A DNA stretch of 64,000 nt. It comes from Hyphomonas sp. Lineage in GTDB: Bacteria > Pseudomonadota > Alphaproteobacteria > Caulobacterales > Hyphomonadaceae. Position numbers and translations under genes: made by a program. The notes beneath the pieces are model-generated. The model was not told the DNA's origin. It saw nothing but the letters and a program-made list of their open reading frames with translations, and did not search any database. This document shows, one piece after another, positions 44,964 through 51,701 of the stretch. The DNA lies in NCBI RefSeq assembly GCF_017792385.1, contig NZ_CP051230.1, positions 1,054,001 to 1,118,000 of the forward strand, written 5' to 3'. Every line of letters starts with the position of its first letter. The first letter of the stretch is position 1.

Positions 44964-45815
44964 CTAATCATTTATGCGAAACTCTTCTTTCAATAGTTTC
45001 AAGCTGCGGACAATGGAATGATATCTTCGGTCAAAAGTGTCTTGCAGCTCTTTCGGAAGGTGGACGCGTGCTATAGAACGTATTCTGATCACCTCTGAAT
45101 CAATTAAATCTAGTTGCGAGGCGACTTCAATAGGAGACATGTTACTCTGTCTCAGGAGCTCATCGATATTCATTTCGCCGAACATTGACTCACTTTGAAA
45201 GTCCACAACATCCCGAACGTGGGATAGTACAGCGTTCATCTGACGCAGATGGCTAGCTATAGTTTGCAACTGATTTCCCTTGTCATCAGCTGATCGACGA
45301 TGAGAAATTTCATTTAGTCTGAAAGCTAGTGAAATAGGATTATCTGATATCTCGGCATTAAGTGAATGGTCTATTGTAGTCCTGACCGCGTTTTGGACAG
45401 GCTTTAATTTGGAAATGTCTTGAAGATTATAGGAGATCACTCTCATATCTTTGATGTCGAACGGAGGAAGTTGTCCTTCTTCTATCAATAAGACGCAAGG
45501 AAGGTTTAGTGCGTGGCGTACTGCCAACTCATAATAAACGTTGGCGTTAAAATCGGTGAGGTCAGCAATTACGAGCGCAGAAGTGATAATTTTTTCCAGT
45601 ATTTGTTGAGATATCATTCCAACTGCAGCAATGTGGTCTGCGCGCACACACGTTAAATCAAAATCTTGCAATGCAACTTCGATCACATGCTCAATTAGAT
45701 TGTCGGATCTTTTGCGCTGGTTAGAATTCTCATCGCCGATTGGAGAAATGAAAAAACACGTTTCGCTCGCTTCGGGTCCGATTGTCCGGGCTTTCGTAGA
45801 TTTCGCGCGCTTCAA
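44964..45815 (-). CDS. TIR/deoxyribosyltransferase-like protein, putative effector
   Basis: A 283-residue protein starting at a TTG with a strong GGGAGG six bases upstream. The first 100 residues have FFISPIGDE (21-29) and IADLTDFNANVYYELAVRH (83-101), with a candidate catalytic glutamate at 96. This pattern is the TIR-like or nucleoside 2-deoxyribosyltransferase-like fold found in nucleotide-processing proteins of bacterial immunity. The rest is helical with no clear domain. The base composition is visibly AT-richer than its neighbours, which suggests transfer. A defence role is inference. Confidence 0.7.
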   Translation of the reverse strand: MKRAKSTKARTIGPEASETCFFISPIGDENSNQRKRSDNLIEHVIEVALQDFDLTCVRADHIAAVGMISQQILEKIITSALVIADLTDFNANVYYELAVRHALNLPCVLLIEEGQLPPFDIKDMRVISYNLQDISKLKPVQNAVRTTIDHSLNAEISDNPISLAFRLNEISHRRSADDKGNQLQTIASHLRQMNAVLSHVRDVVDFQSESMFGEMNIDELLRQSNMSPIEVASQLDLIDSEVIRIRSIARVHLPKELQDTFDRRYHSIVRSLKLLKEEFRIND

Positions 45816-45906
45816 TACTAGCCTCCCAATTCTGTCGTATTAAAGAATCGACACAAGCAGCATATGCGCTAGCCAGTCCGCTTACTACTAAAAGTCGAGC
45901 CCGCAC

Positions 45907-46046
45907 ATGCCCATCCGCCCCTACACCCCATCAGACCTCCCTGCCCTCTATGCCATCAACCAAGGCCTCGACGCCCGGTGTGGGGCATGAAGACTCAGCA
46001 GACGGCCTGAAGCGCTGGATCGATCTGTCCACCTGCCTCGTCGCGA
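45907..46046 (+). pseudogene. Frameshifted 5' fragment of a GNAT acetyltransferase gene
   Basis: From the ATG at 45907, this fragment matches the first 45 or so codons of the intact acetyltransferase gene at 48031-48525: the translated starts MPIRPYTPSDLPALYAINQ and MSIRPYTPADLPALYAINQ are nearly the same, and most base differences are in third positions. An extra A near 45961 shifts the frame, after which ASTPGVGHEDSADGLKRWID continues in another frame. Similarity ends near 46046. The rest of the gene is missing. It is a decayed copy, not a gene. Confidence 0.85.
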
Positions 46047-46215
46047 CCCGCCCCACACATCCATTGACTCCCCTCTCCCAAAAATATATCAGCACACGCA
46101 TGTTCAATAAGCCGCTCTATTATTGCACCTAGCATCCGCGCCGCGCGTCAGGCCTGACCGCGCGCCCAGAGCCCTATTGTCCAATTGCACGCCACAATTT
46201 TCACGCGCCTGATCC

Positions 46216-46309
46216 GGGCCGCTTGCTCCACCCCGTACCGCAAATGCGGTCCCGCTTATCAACAGGGGGAGTGGCGACGGTGAGAGGTTCGATTCCTCAG
46301 CGGCCCATC
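46216..46309 (+). other. tRNA-like remnant (acceptor stem and T arm)
   Basis: GGGCCGC at 46216-46222 is the exact reverse complement of GCGGCCC at 46300-46306, the spacing of a tRNA acceptor stem. Immediately before the 3' strand lies GAGGTTCGATTCCTC, a canonical T stem-loop, followed by A and TCA rather than CCA. I cannot fold convincing D or anticodon arms in the middle. It may be a decayed tRNA or the rest of an att site. It lies just upstream of the 46343 gene. Confidence 0.45.
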
Positions 46310-46342
46310 AGGGCACTTGTGGCGTGTCTCTCGAGATTCGAC

Positions 46343-46705
46343 ATGCAATACCTACGTTTCGAAAGCCAGGAACGCTGCGAAGACAATGCGAGCCGTCTTG
46401 GCATCTTCCATATTGCCTACCGCGTGCGTGACGCGCATGCGACGCGCATTCACGATAGCAACGAGATCAATCGGCTTATCCAATGGTTTCGGGATCACCT
46501 GCACGTGCCCGACGCGCTGGAAAATCCACAGAATCGCCGCGCCATCTGCTGGTTCAAGGAGACCGCCCATGAACCCACCAACAGGATCTGGACCATGGTG
46601 CCGATCCTGAAAGACTACGGTTACTGGATCGACCTGCGAACAACGCGAAACCCTGGCCAGATCGTCTACGAGGATGACTGGCAGGTTGCCGCCATCCCGC
46701 GATGA
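46343..46705 (+). CDS. Conserved-looking protein of unknown function
   Basis: A 120-residue protein starting MQYLRFESQERCEDNASRLG. It has FHIAYRVRDAHATRIHDSNE, WFRDHLHVPDALENP, RRAICWFKETAHE and a final RNPGQIVYEDDWQVAAIP. I recall similar WF..HLPVP and ICWFK patterns in uncharacterised proteobacterial proteins, but no function. It lies 37 bases after the tRNA-like remnant and before the repeat-rich zone. The longer frame from 46223 runs through the tRNA-like sequence and is rejected. Confidence 0.6.
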   Translation: MQYLRFESQERCEDNASRLGIFHIAYRVRDAHATRIHDSNEINRLIQWFRDHLHVPDALENPQNRRAICWFKETAHEPTNRIWTMVPILKDYGYWIDLRTTRNPGQIVYEDDWQVAAIPR

Positions 46706-46785
46706 ATCGGGTACGCCGGTTTGAGTGAAACGATGTCCAAAAGCCGAACCCGCGTCGCGAACCGCGCTGCCAGTCGCGCTCATGC

Positions 46786-46860
46786 TGAGCGAAGTCGAAG
46801 CACGGGCGCGGGCTTGCGGAATTTTCGGTCCTCCTTCTGGTCCTCCTTTGACTTCGCTCG
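46786..46860. repeat. Inverted repeat, TGAGCGAAGTCGAAG type
   Basis: TGAGCGAAGTCGAAG at 46786-46800 and CTTTGACTTCGCTCG at 46846-46860 are inverted copies with two mismatches, 45 bases apart. The core is a common dispersed intergenic repeat motif in many bacteria. Confidence 0.75.
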
Positions 46861-46912
46861 GGATGGGTCTGGTCCTTGTCCAAACTTTGAATGTGCGACG
46901 ACGGACGGGATT

Positions 46913-46939
46913 GGTGGGTATCGCTTTGCTCAACCCACC
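46913..46939. repeat. Palindromic repeat, GGTGGGT...ACCCACC
   Basis: GGTGGGT at 46913-46919 pairs with ACCCACC at 46933-46939 across a 13-base loop containing GCTTTGC. This resembles a widespread REP-like intergenic element. Confidence 0.6.
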
Positions 46940-46954
46940 CTACCCACCCCCGCG

Positions 46955-46973
46955 TCCCCGGCGGATGCCGGAG
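46955..46973. repeat. Short palindrome, copy 1 of a pair
   Basis: TCCCCGGCGGATGCCGG occurs here and again at 47741-47757. It forms a hairpin CCCCGGC/GGAT/GCCGG. The exact recurrence within 800 bases marks it as a repeat element. Confidence 0.7.
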
Positions 46974-46986
46974 GCAGATGAGGGCA

Positions 46987-47112
46987 CTCCTCCCCCGCAT
47001 GCGGGGGAGGTGCCGAGCCTCGCGAGGCGGAGGGGGCTGGTGCCACGGGTCCGGAGTTCCCCCTCCGTCAGCCGGCTGCGCCGCCTGCCACCTCCCCCGC
47101 AAGCGGGGGAGG
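46987..47112. repeat. Composite palindrome with two 22-base hairpins
   Basis: CCTCCCCCGC ending in GCGGGGGAGG forms a hairpin at 46989-47010 and again, with one base changed, at 47091-47112. Between them lie GGCGGAGGGGG and CCCCCTCCGTC, which are also inverted to each other, so the whole 126 bases can fold as one large nested palindrome. Confidence 0.75.
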
Positions 47113-47611
47113 AGAAGAGGTGCGGTGTTCATTTTCGATTCCTCCTGCACATTTGGCCGGACTGGCGCGCGCCATCCGGGGATCTCGGTGCGGCTCAAGG
47201 AGCCACGGCGCGGCGGGCGCCGTGGCGCTCCGCCTGGAAATGAAAAGGCTACGGAATGGAGCGTTACCGCCCGCCGCGCCGGACAGGGTCTTCGGCGGGA
47301 CACCCTCATGGGGGCCCATGGTCCCGGGTCTTCGTTACCGGCGCCGCGCAAACGGGGCTTCCGTGCTTTTCACACGGGAAGTCCATCCGGGGAGGCCTTG
47401 CTCCCGGGCTGCCGGACGAGGCGGGTTCCCTACCTGCTTTCGCAGGCTCACCCTGGCCTGACCTGCCTAGGGCCCGGCGGGACCGTCTGTCTCCCGCAAG
47501 GCCCATCCTGTCCCTGCCCTCCCGACCAGAACGGTACCTGATCCGGCTCCCGGAAGGGCAGGTCACCATCATCGCATGAGGGGCTGTGCGCCGGATTCAG
47601 CTGGTCCGGAG

Positions 47612-47631
47612 ATACCTGCGCAGGCAGGTAT
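47612..47631. repeat. Palindrome ATACCTGC...GCAGGTAT
   Basis: An eight-base perfect stem with a GCAG centre. Its translation gives the IPAQAGIH-type artefact, which points to a dispersed intergenic repeat. Confidence 0.65.
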
Positions 47632-47678
47632 CCATCTCCCGCCATCGCCTGGAGCGCCTGAGGATACAGCGGGAGATG

Positions 47679-47700
47679 GGCCCCTGCCTTCGCAGGGGCC
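47679..47700. repeat. Hairpin GGCCCCTGC/CTTC/GCAGGGGCC
   Basis: A perfect nine-base stem with a four-base loop at 47679-47700. No T run follows on either strand, so it is not an obvious terminator. Confidence 0.7.
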
Positions 47701-47740
47701 TGCGGGGGGAGAGGGTGGTCCTCCATCCTCCAACACCGTG

Positions 47741-47760
47741 TCCCCGGCGGATGCCGGGGT
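47741..47760. repeat. Short palindrome, copy 2 of a pair
   Basis: The second copy of TCCCCGGCGGATGCCGG, here with a perfect CCCCGGC/GGAT/GCCGGGG hairpin at 47742-47759. Confidence 0.7.
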
Positions 47761-47915
47761 CTCTTGCCGAAACGATGCGGAGCCAGCCGCGCGGGGCCCC
47801 GGCGCCCTGCGCTTGTGCTTGGGCCTGCTGCGGGGCGAATGAAGTGCATTCGCTTTATCCCTCCGCAGCGCCGGGGTGAGCGGTGAAAGAGGACTTTCGG
47901 CAACGGAGAATAGCG

Positions 47916-47939
47916 CCCCCTCTCCCCGGGGGAGAGGGG
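47916..47939. repeat. Palindrome CCCCTCTCCCC/GGGGAGAGGGG
   Basis: A perfect 11-base inverted repeat with almost no loop. It is a typical member of the GC-rich intergenic palindromes of this kind of genome. Confidence 0.7.
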
Positions 47940-48030
47940 TGTGTTGCCTCACTTTGCGGTGCCGGGGTGGGCGGAGAGCGGGAGGATGTCCCACTTGTCA
48001 ATCGGGGGCGCCGGTTGCAGAAGGCCGGGC

Positions 48031-48525
48031 ATGTCCATTCGTCCCTATACCCCGGCAGACCTGCCTGCCCTCTATGCCATCAATCAGGCCTCGACCCCCG
48101 GCGTGGGACATGAGGACTCAGCCGAAGGGCTGAAGCGGTGGATTGATCTGTCGACCTGTCTGGTGGCGGCGGATGCGCAGGACCGGCCGCTGGGGTTCAT
48201 CACGCTGATCGAGCCGGGCACGCAGGCCTATGACAGCGCCAATCTGCGCTGGTTCGAGGCCTGGCAGGCGGCGGAGGGCTGCGACCTGCTCTATGTTGAC
48301 CGGATCGCCCTGTCGGAAGCGGCGCGCGGGCAGCGCCTGGGACGGCGCCTCTATGAAGCGGCGTTCGAGATCGCCCGGGGGCGGGACTGGCTGGGCGCGG
48401 AAGTGAATACCGACCCGGACAATCCGGGATCGCACAGATTCCATGCGCGGCTCGGCTTCGTCCGCATCGGCGAAAAGCGCTATACGCCGGACTACGCCGT
48501 CGCCTACTATGCGCGCCCTGTCTGA
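48031..48525 (+). CDS. GNAT family N-acetyltransferase
   Basis: A 164-residue protein starting MSIRPYTPADLPALYAINQ. It has motif A in YVDRIALSEAARGQRLGRRL, then GRDWLGAEVNTDPDNPGSHRFHARLGFVRIGEKRY. The acceptor is unknown. It is the intact relative of the broken fragment at 45907. The start at 48031 matches that fragment's ATG, which supports it over the longer frame. It follows the repeat-rich zone with only weak RBS-like sequence upstream. Confidence 0.9.
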   Translation: MSIRPYTPADLPALYAINQASTPGVGHEDSAEGLKRWIDLSTCLVAADAQDRPLGFITLIEPGTQAYDSANLRWFEAWQAAEGCDLLYVDRIALSEAARGQRLGRRLYEAAFEIARGRDWLGAEVNTDPDNPGSHRFHARLGFVRIGEKRYTPDYAVAYYARPV

Positions 48526-48623
48526 GGGGATACGCTTTGAAAAAATCCCGGCCGGTCCGTTACGGGGCGCGCTGGAGAGAGAGAAACATGGTCACGCGGA
48601 TCTGTTTCGGACCGGCCGGGCCT

Positions 48624-48845
48624 TCATGGCAAGCCAGGGGAGCCTGCATGAAGCCGGGAATTGCAGACGGCCCGCGCGGTCGGCAGCGTCCAGACCGTTG
48701 TCATGATCCAGCCGCGCTCTTCGCTGCCGGAACTGGTGCAACTTTCAACACTGTCGGCACTGCCGCGCAGGCCCTGAATGGCAAAGATGGCGCTTTCCGG
48801 CGTACCGGGCGGAAACATGCTCACTTCCTTGACGGTTCTCGACAC
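48624..48845 (-). CDS. Possible small protein
   Basis: A 73-codon frame starting at GTG, seven bases after an AAGGAG. The translation starts MSRTVKEVSMFPPGTPESAI and then has few order-forming features. The RBS is good but I recognise no family. It may be a real small gene or chance. Confidence 0.35.
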   Translation of the reverse strand: MSRTVKEVSMFPPGTPESAIFAIQGLRGSADSVESCTSSGSEERGWIMTTVWTLPTARAVCNSRLHAGSPGLP

Positions 48846-49164
48846 GGGTCATCTCCTTGAAACTGGGCGGGTGAAACTGGGGAAAGTCCCGCCGGTCGGG
48901 GACCGGTCACTGGCATGTATCGGGACGGTTGGCGGGCGCCTGAAACAGGCGGGGTGGTGCCATCCCGGACTTCTGTGGCGCGAAGTCCGGAATGGCACGG
49001 GAAGCGGGGTGCGAACCTTGCGCTCCGCCGTCCCCTGCGGAGCTGGGGTAGAGTAAGGGGCCCCATTCTTGATCGCTGCATCCCGCGCCCCAAGGCTGGT
49101 GCGGACGGGCGGCATCGTGGCGAGATGCCGGCCATCCTGGCAGCCGGTCCGGCAACCGGGCCCG

Positions 49165-49323
49165 TCAGGAGGGGTCGGGTCCGGTTGCACATGACACGTT
49201 CATGGAAGGTTGGCACGCGGGCCGGCCGGGCAAGTGTCCCCCCGCCCTGCCGACGCGCGGGCCGGTCGCCGCCGCGTTCAGGCGTGCAGTTACGGTCCCC
49301 ACCGCAGGACAAGTCGTATTCAT
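49165..49323 (-). CDS. Possible small protein
   Basis: A 52-codon frame starting ATG, with a GGAAGGA about nine bases upstream. The translation starts MNTTCPAVGTVTARLNAAAT and has three cysteines. No family is recognised, and the Pro/Arg/Gly-rich second half looks noncoding. Confidence 0.25.
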   Translation of the reverse strand: MNTTCPAVGTVTARLNAAATGPRVGRAGGHLPGRPACQPSMNVSCATGPDPS

Positions 49324-49515
49324 GACTTTTTTCCTTCCATTCACCGTTTGTGGCGGGGGTGTGTTGGTCAGGTGTGCCCGCCACACAGCGAGATTACGCC
49401 TCGGGCCGGGGGGCCGCCGTGACGATCATCACGCCATCCCCGGTTTTTTGGGCTGGTCCGGTCGGCCTGAAGCGGGGCTCTGGCCCCTGCCCGGCAAACC
49501 GGCTAAGGCCCGCGC

Positions 49516-50709
49516 ATGAGTGAGCGAGGCCCCCCACCGGATACGATCGTGCTGGGCGCCGGCGCGGCGGGCCTGTTCCATGCCGGACTGGCCGGCCAGC
49601 GCGGGCAGCGTGTGCTGGTGCTGGACCATGCGAGGCGGCCTGCCGACAAGGTGCGCATTTCCGGCGGTGGCCGGTGCAATTTCACCAATCTGGAAACGCG
49701 CGCCGACCGGTTCCTGGGCGAGAATCCCCATTTTGCGAAATCCGCCCTCGCCCGCTACACGCCCTGGGATTTCATCGGCCTGATGGCCGCACACGGCCTG
49801 ACCTATTCGGAAAAGCACAAGGGCCAGCTGTTCTGCGACCAGAAATCCGGCGCGATCATCCAGATGCTGCTGGACGAGGCCGACAAGGGCGGCGTGGAGC
49901 TGCGCCTGTCCACCGGGGTGGACCAGGTCTCGCATGCCGACGGGATGTTCACGGTCGAGACCGCGGCCAGGCGCGTTTCCGCAGCGCGGCTGGTCGTCGC
50001 CACGGGCGGGATGTCGATTCCGAAAATGGGGGCAACCGGCCTCGCCTACGAGTTGGCCCGCCAGTTCGGACATGATGTCGTCCCCACCCGGCCGGGCCTT
50101 GTCCCGTTCACCTTCTCCGGAGAGCTGGGCGAGCGGTTTGCTGCCATTTCCGGCGTTGCCACACCGGTGACCGCCAGCGTGCCGGGCGCACGCTTCGAGG
50201 AGGATCTGCTGTTCACCCATCGCGGCCTGTCCGGTCCGGCGGCGCTGCAGACCTCGTCCTATTGGCGCGAAGGCGCGCCGCTGACGCTCTGCCTGCAGAC
50301 CGGGGACGCGCTCGGCCCGGCCCTGCGCGCGGCCAAGCAGGCCTCTCCCCGGCAGGGGTTCGCCAAGGCGCTGGAGGCGCATTTCCCGGCCCGGCTGGCC
50401 GGCCTGCTGGCAGAGCTGGGCCCGATTGCGCCGGAGGCCCGCCTGGCCGATCTCTCCCATGCGGCACTGGATGAATTCACCGCCTTCCTGAAATCCTGGC
50501 AGGTCACGCCGATGGGCACGGAAGGGTATCGCACGGCAGAAGTGACCGTGGGTGGTGTGTCCACGGACGGGCTGGACCAGAAGACGATGGAAAGCCGGCA
50601 TGTGCCCGGCCTGTTCTTCATCGGCGAATGTGTCGATGTGACGGGCTGGCTGGGCGGCTACAATTTCCAATGGGCCTGGGCCAGCGCCCACGCGGCGGCC
50701 ACCGCCTGA
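49516..50709 (+). CDS. HI0933-family flavoprotein
   Basis: A 397-residue FAD protein. It has IVLGAGAAGLFHAGLAGQRG at the N-terminus, the family signature DKVRISGGGRCNFTNLE, LVVATGGMSIPKMGATG and the C-terminal GLFFIGECVDVTGWLGGYNFQWAW. The HI0933/BaiN-like family includes poorly characterised reductases (TIGR03862 type). Its stop abuts the convergent stop of the ATP-grasp gene at TGATCA. It does not appear to be part of the peptide cassette. Confidence 0.92.
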   Translation: MSERGPPPDTIVLGAGAAGLFHAGLAGQRGQRVLVLDHARRPADKVRISGGGRCNFTNLETRADRFLGENPHFAKSALARYTPWDFIGLMAAHGLTYSEKHKGQLFCDQKSGAIIQMLLDEADKGGVELRLSTGVDQVSHADGMFTVETAARRVSAARLVVATGGMSIPKMGATGLAYELARQFGHDVVPTRPGLVPFTFSGELGERFAAISGVATPVTASVPGARFEEDLLFTHRGLSGPAALQTSSYWREGAPLTLCLQTGDALGPALRAAKQASPRQGFAKALEAHFPARLAGLLAELGPIAPEARLADLSHAALDEFTAFLKSWQVTPMGTEGYRTAEVTVGGVSTDGLDQKTMESRHVPGLFFIGECVDVTGWLGGYNFQWAWASAHAAATA

Positions 50710-51672
50710 TCAGGGAGTCCAGCGTGGCCGGGGCAGCAGCCAGTCCCGCTTGCGCTGGGCGGCAAGGTCGGGATGATCGAGGGCGACCGGCGGCCCGCCT
50801 GCGGGCGTGTCCACGGCCTGCAGGGCCTCTGCGAGGCGCTGGTGGAACAGGGCGTCCGTGTCCACCCGCATCGCAAAGGGATGGTCCAGGATGCGGGAAT
50901 TGTTGGGATTGGTGTTGATCTCGTAGACTTCGATATTGCCGTTGACCAGCGTGAAATCGGCCCGCCCGAACGCGATGCCGGCGGCCTGGAAATAGCGCGC
51001 CAGCGGCGCGGCATAGCGGTTTTCCTGCACCGCGTCGCGTTCCTCCCGGTACAGCGCCTCGCTGGCGGCGCCTTCGGTGCCATATTTGGCGTGCCAATCT
51101 GTGTCGTGTACGGACATGCCGGTCACGATCCGGTCTCCGACGCAATAGGCGGCGAGTTTCCGGAACAATCCGTCCTCGACCGGCTCGGACCGGTATTCGA
51201 CAAACATCAGGTCGGACCGGCAATGGCCCGCCGCAATCAGCCCGTCGAGCGCATCCTGCGCCGCCTCAGGCGTGGCCAGCAAATCTGTCAGGGCGCCGCG
51301 ATGGGCCGCCCGGGTGCGCAGGAAGACGGGATAGGCGTCCGGCATCGGGTCCACTTCCGGATCCCACACCGAAAAACTGTTCAGCCCGTCCGCCTTCAGC
51401 CGTTTCAGCATTGGCAGCCGGGTGCGCACGCCGGCCGGATCGTTCAGCACCGTCAGGCCGGCGGCCTTCAGGCAGCGATACGCCTTGGCTGCCAGCTCCC
51501 TTTGCCAGAAGTCGATCCGGTCAAAATCAGTGAAGACATAGGTCGCGCGGGGCAGCGCCGACTTGCGCAACAGCTGATTGTAGGAGAGCAGACCGATCTT
51601 CGGCATGCCGGGCACATCGCGCAGCTCCCGCACCGCATATTTGTGCGCTCCGGATGTTATGAAACAGATCAC
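50710..51672 (-). CDS. ATP-grasp enzyme of the putative RiPP cassette
   Basis: A 320-residue protein. The C-terminal part has RADFTLVNGNIEVYEINTNPN, the metal-binding E-x-N-x-N end of the ATP-grasp fold, and earlier LMFVEYRSEPVEDGLFRKLAAYCVGDRIV fits the nucleotide-binding lid. ATP-grasp enzymes join a carboxylate to an amine or thiol, and in RiPP pathways they form ester or amide links or add amino acids. The substrate here is inferred to be the peptide at 54270-54404. It is the last gene of the cassette, 29 bases after the flippase gene. Confidence 0.75.
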   Translation of the reverse strand: MICFITSGAHKYAVRELRDVPGMPKIGLLSYNQLLRKSALPRATYVFTDFDRIDFWQRELAAKAYRCLKAAGLTVLNDPAGVRTRLPMLKRLKADGLNSFSVWDPEVDPMPDAYPVFLRTRAAHRGALTDLLATPEAAQDALDGLIAAGHCRSDLMFVEYRSEPVEDGLFRKLAAYCVGDRIVTGMSVHDTDWHAKYGTEGAASEALYREERDAVQENRYAAPLARYFQAAGIAFGRADFTLVNGNIEVYEINTNPNNSRILDHPFAMRVDTDALFHQRLAEALQAVDTPAGGPPVALDHPDLAAQRKRDWLLPRPRWTP

Positions 51673-51701
51673 GTCTTCGCCCCCAGCAGCAACAGATTGA
51701 C

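Larger units (their letters stand above)
46706..48030. repeat. Repeat-packed noncoding region
   Basis: This 1,325-base stretch has no gene I can support. It holds at least seven palindromes of several kinds, listed separately below. Some of its six-frame translations show text such as EIPAQAGIH or PADAGVS, a familiar artefact of dispersed intergenic repeats read as protein. The high GC and clustered hairpins set it apart from the compact genes around it. Confidence 0.7.
48526..49515. other. Region without a confident gene
   Basis: These 990 bases lie between the acetyltransferase gene and the flavoprotein gene. Only short frames are open, with low-complexity or Pro/Arg/Gly-rich translations. 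The two best small candidates, both on the minus strand, are listed separately. No tRNA, integrase or transposase is recognised. Confidence 0.6.

Noticed and set aside
46987..47112. Possible CRISPR-like array
   Set aside because: There are only two copies of the 22-base unit, each is itself a palindrome, and no uniform spacers or cas genes occur.
47120..47903. Several 70-150-codon frames in the repeat zone
   Set aside because: Translations are repeat artefacts such as EIPAQAGIH and change freely with frame. No RBS or family supports them.
49516..50709. Inclusion of the HI0933-type flavoprotein in the peptide cassette
   Set aside because: It is on the opposite strand, converges with the ATP-grasp gene and belongs to a widespread family found without RiPP genes.
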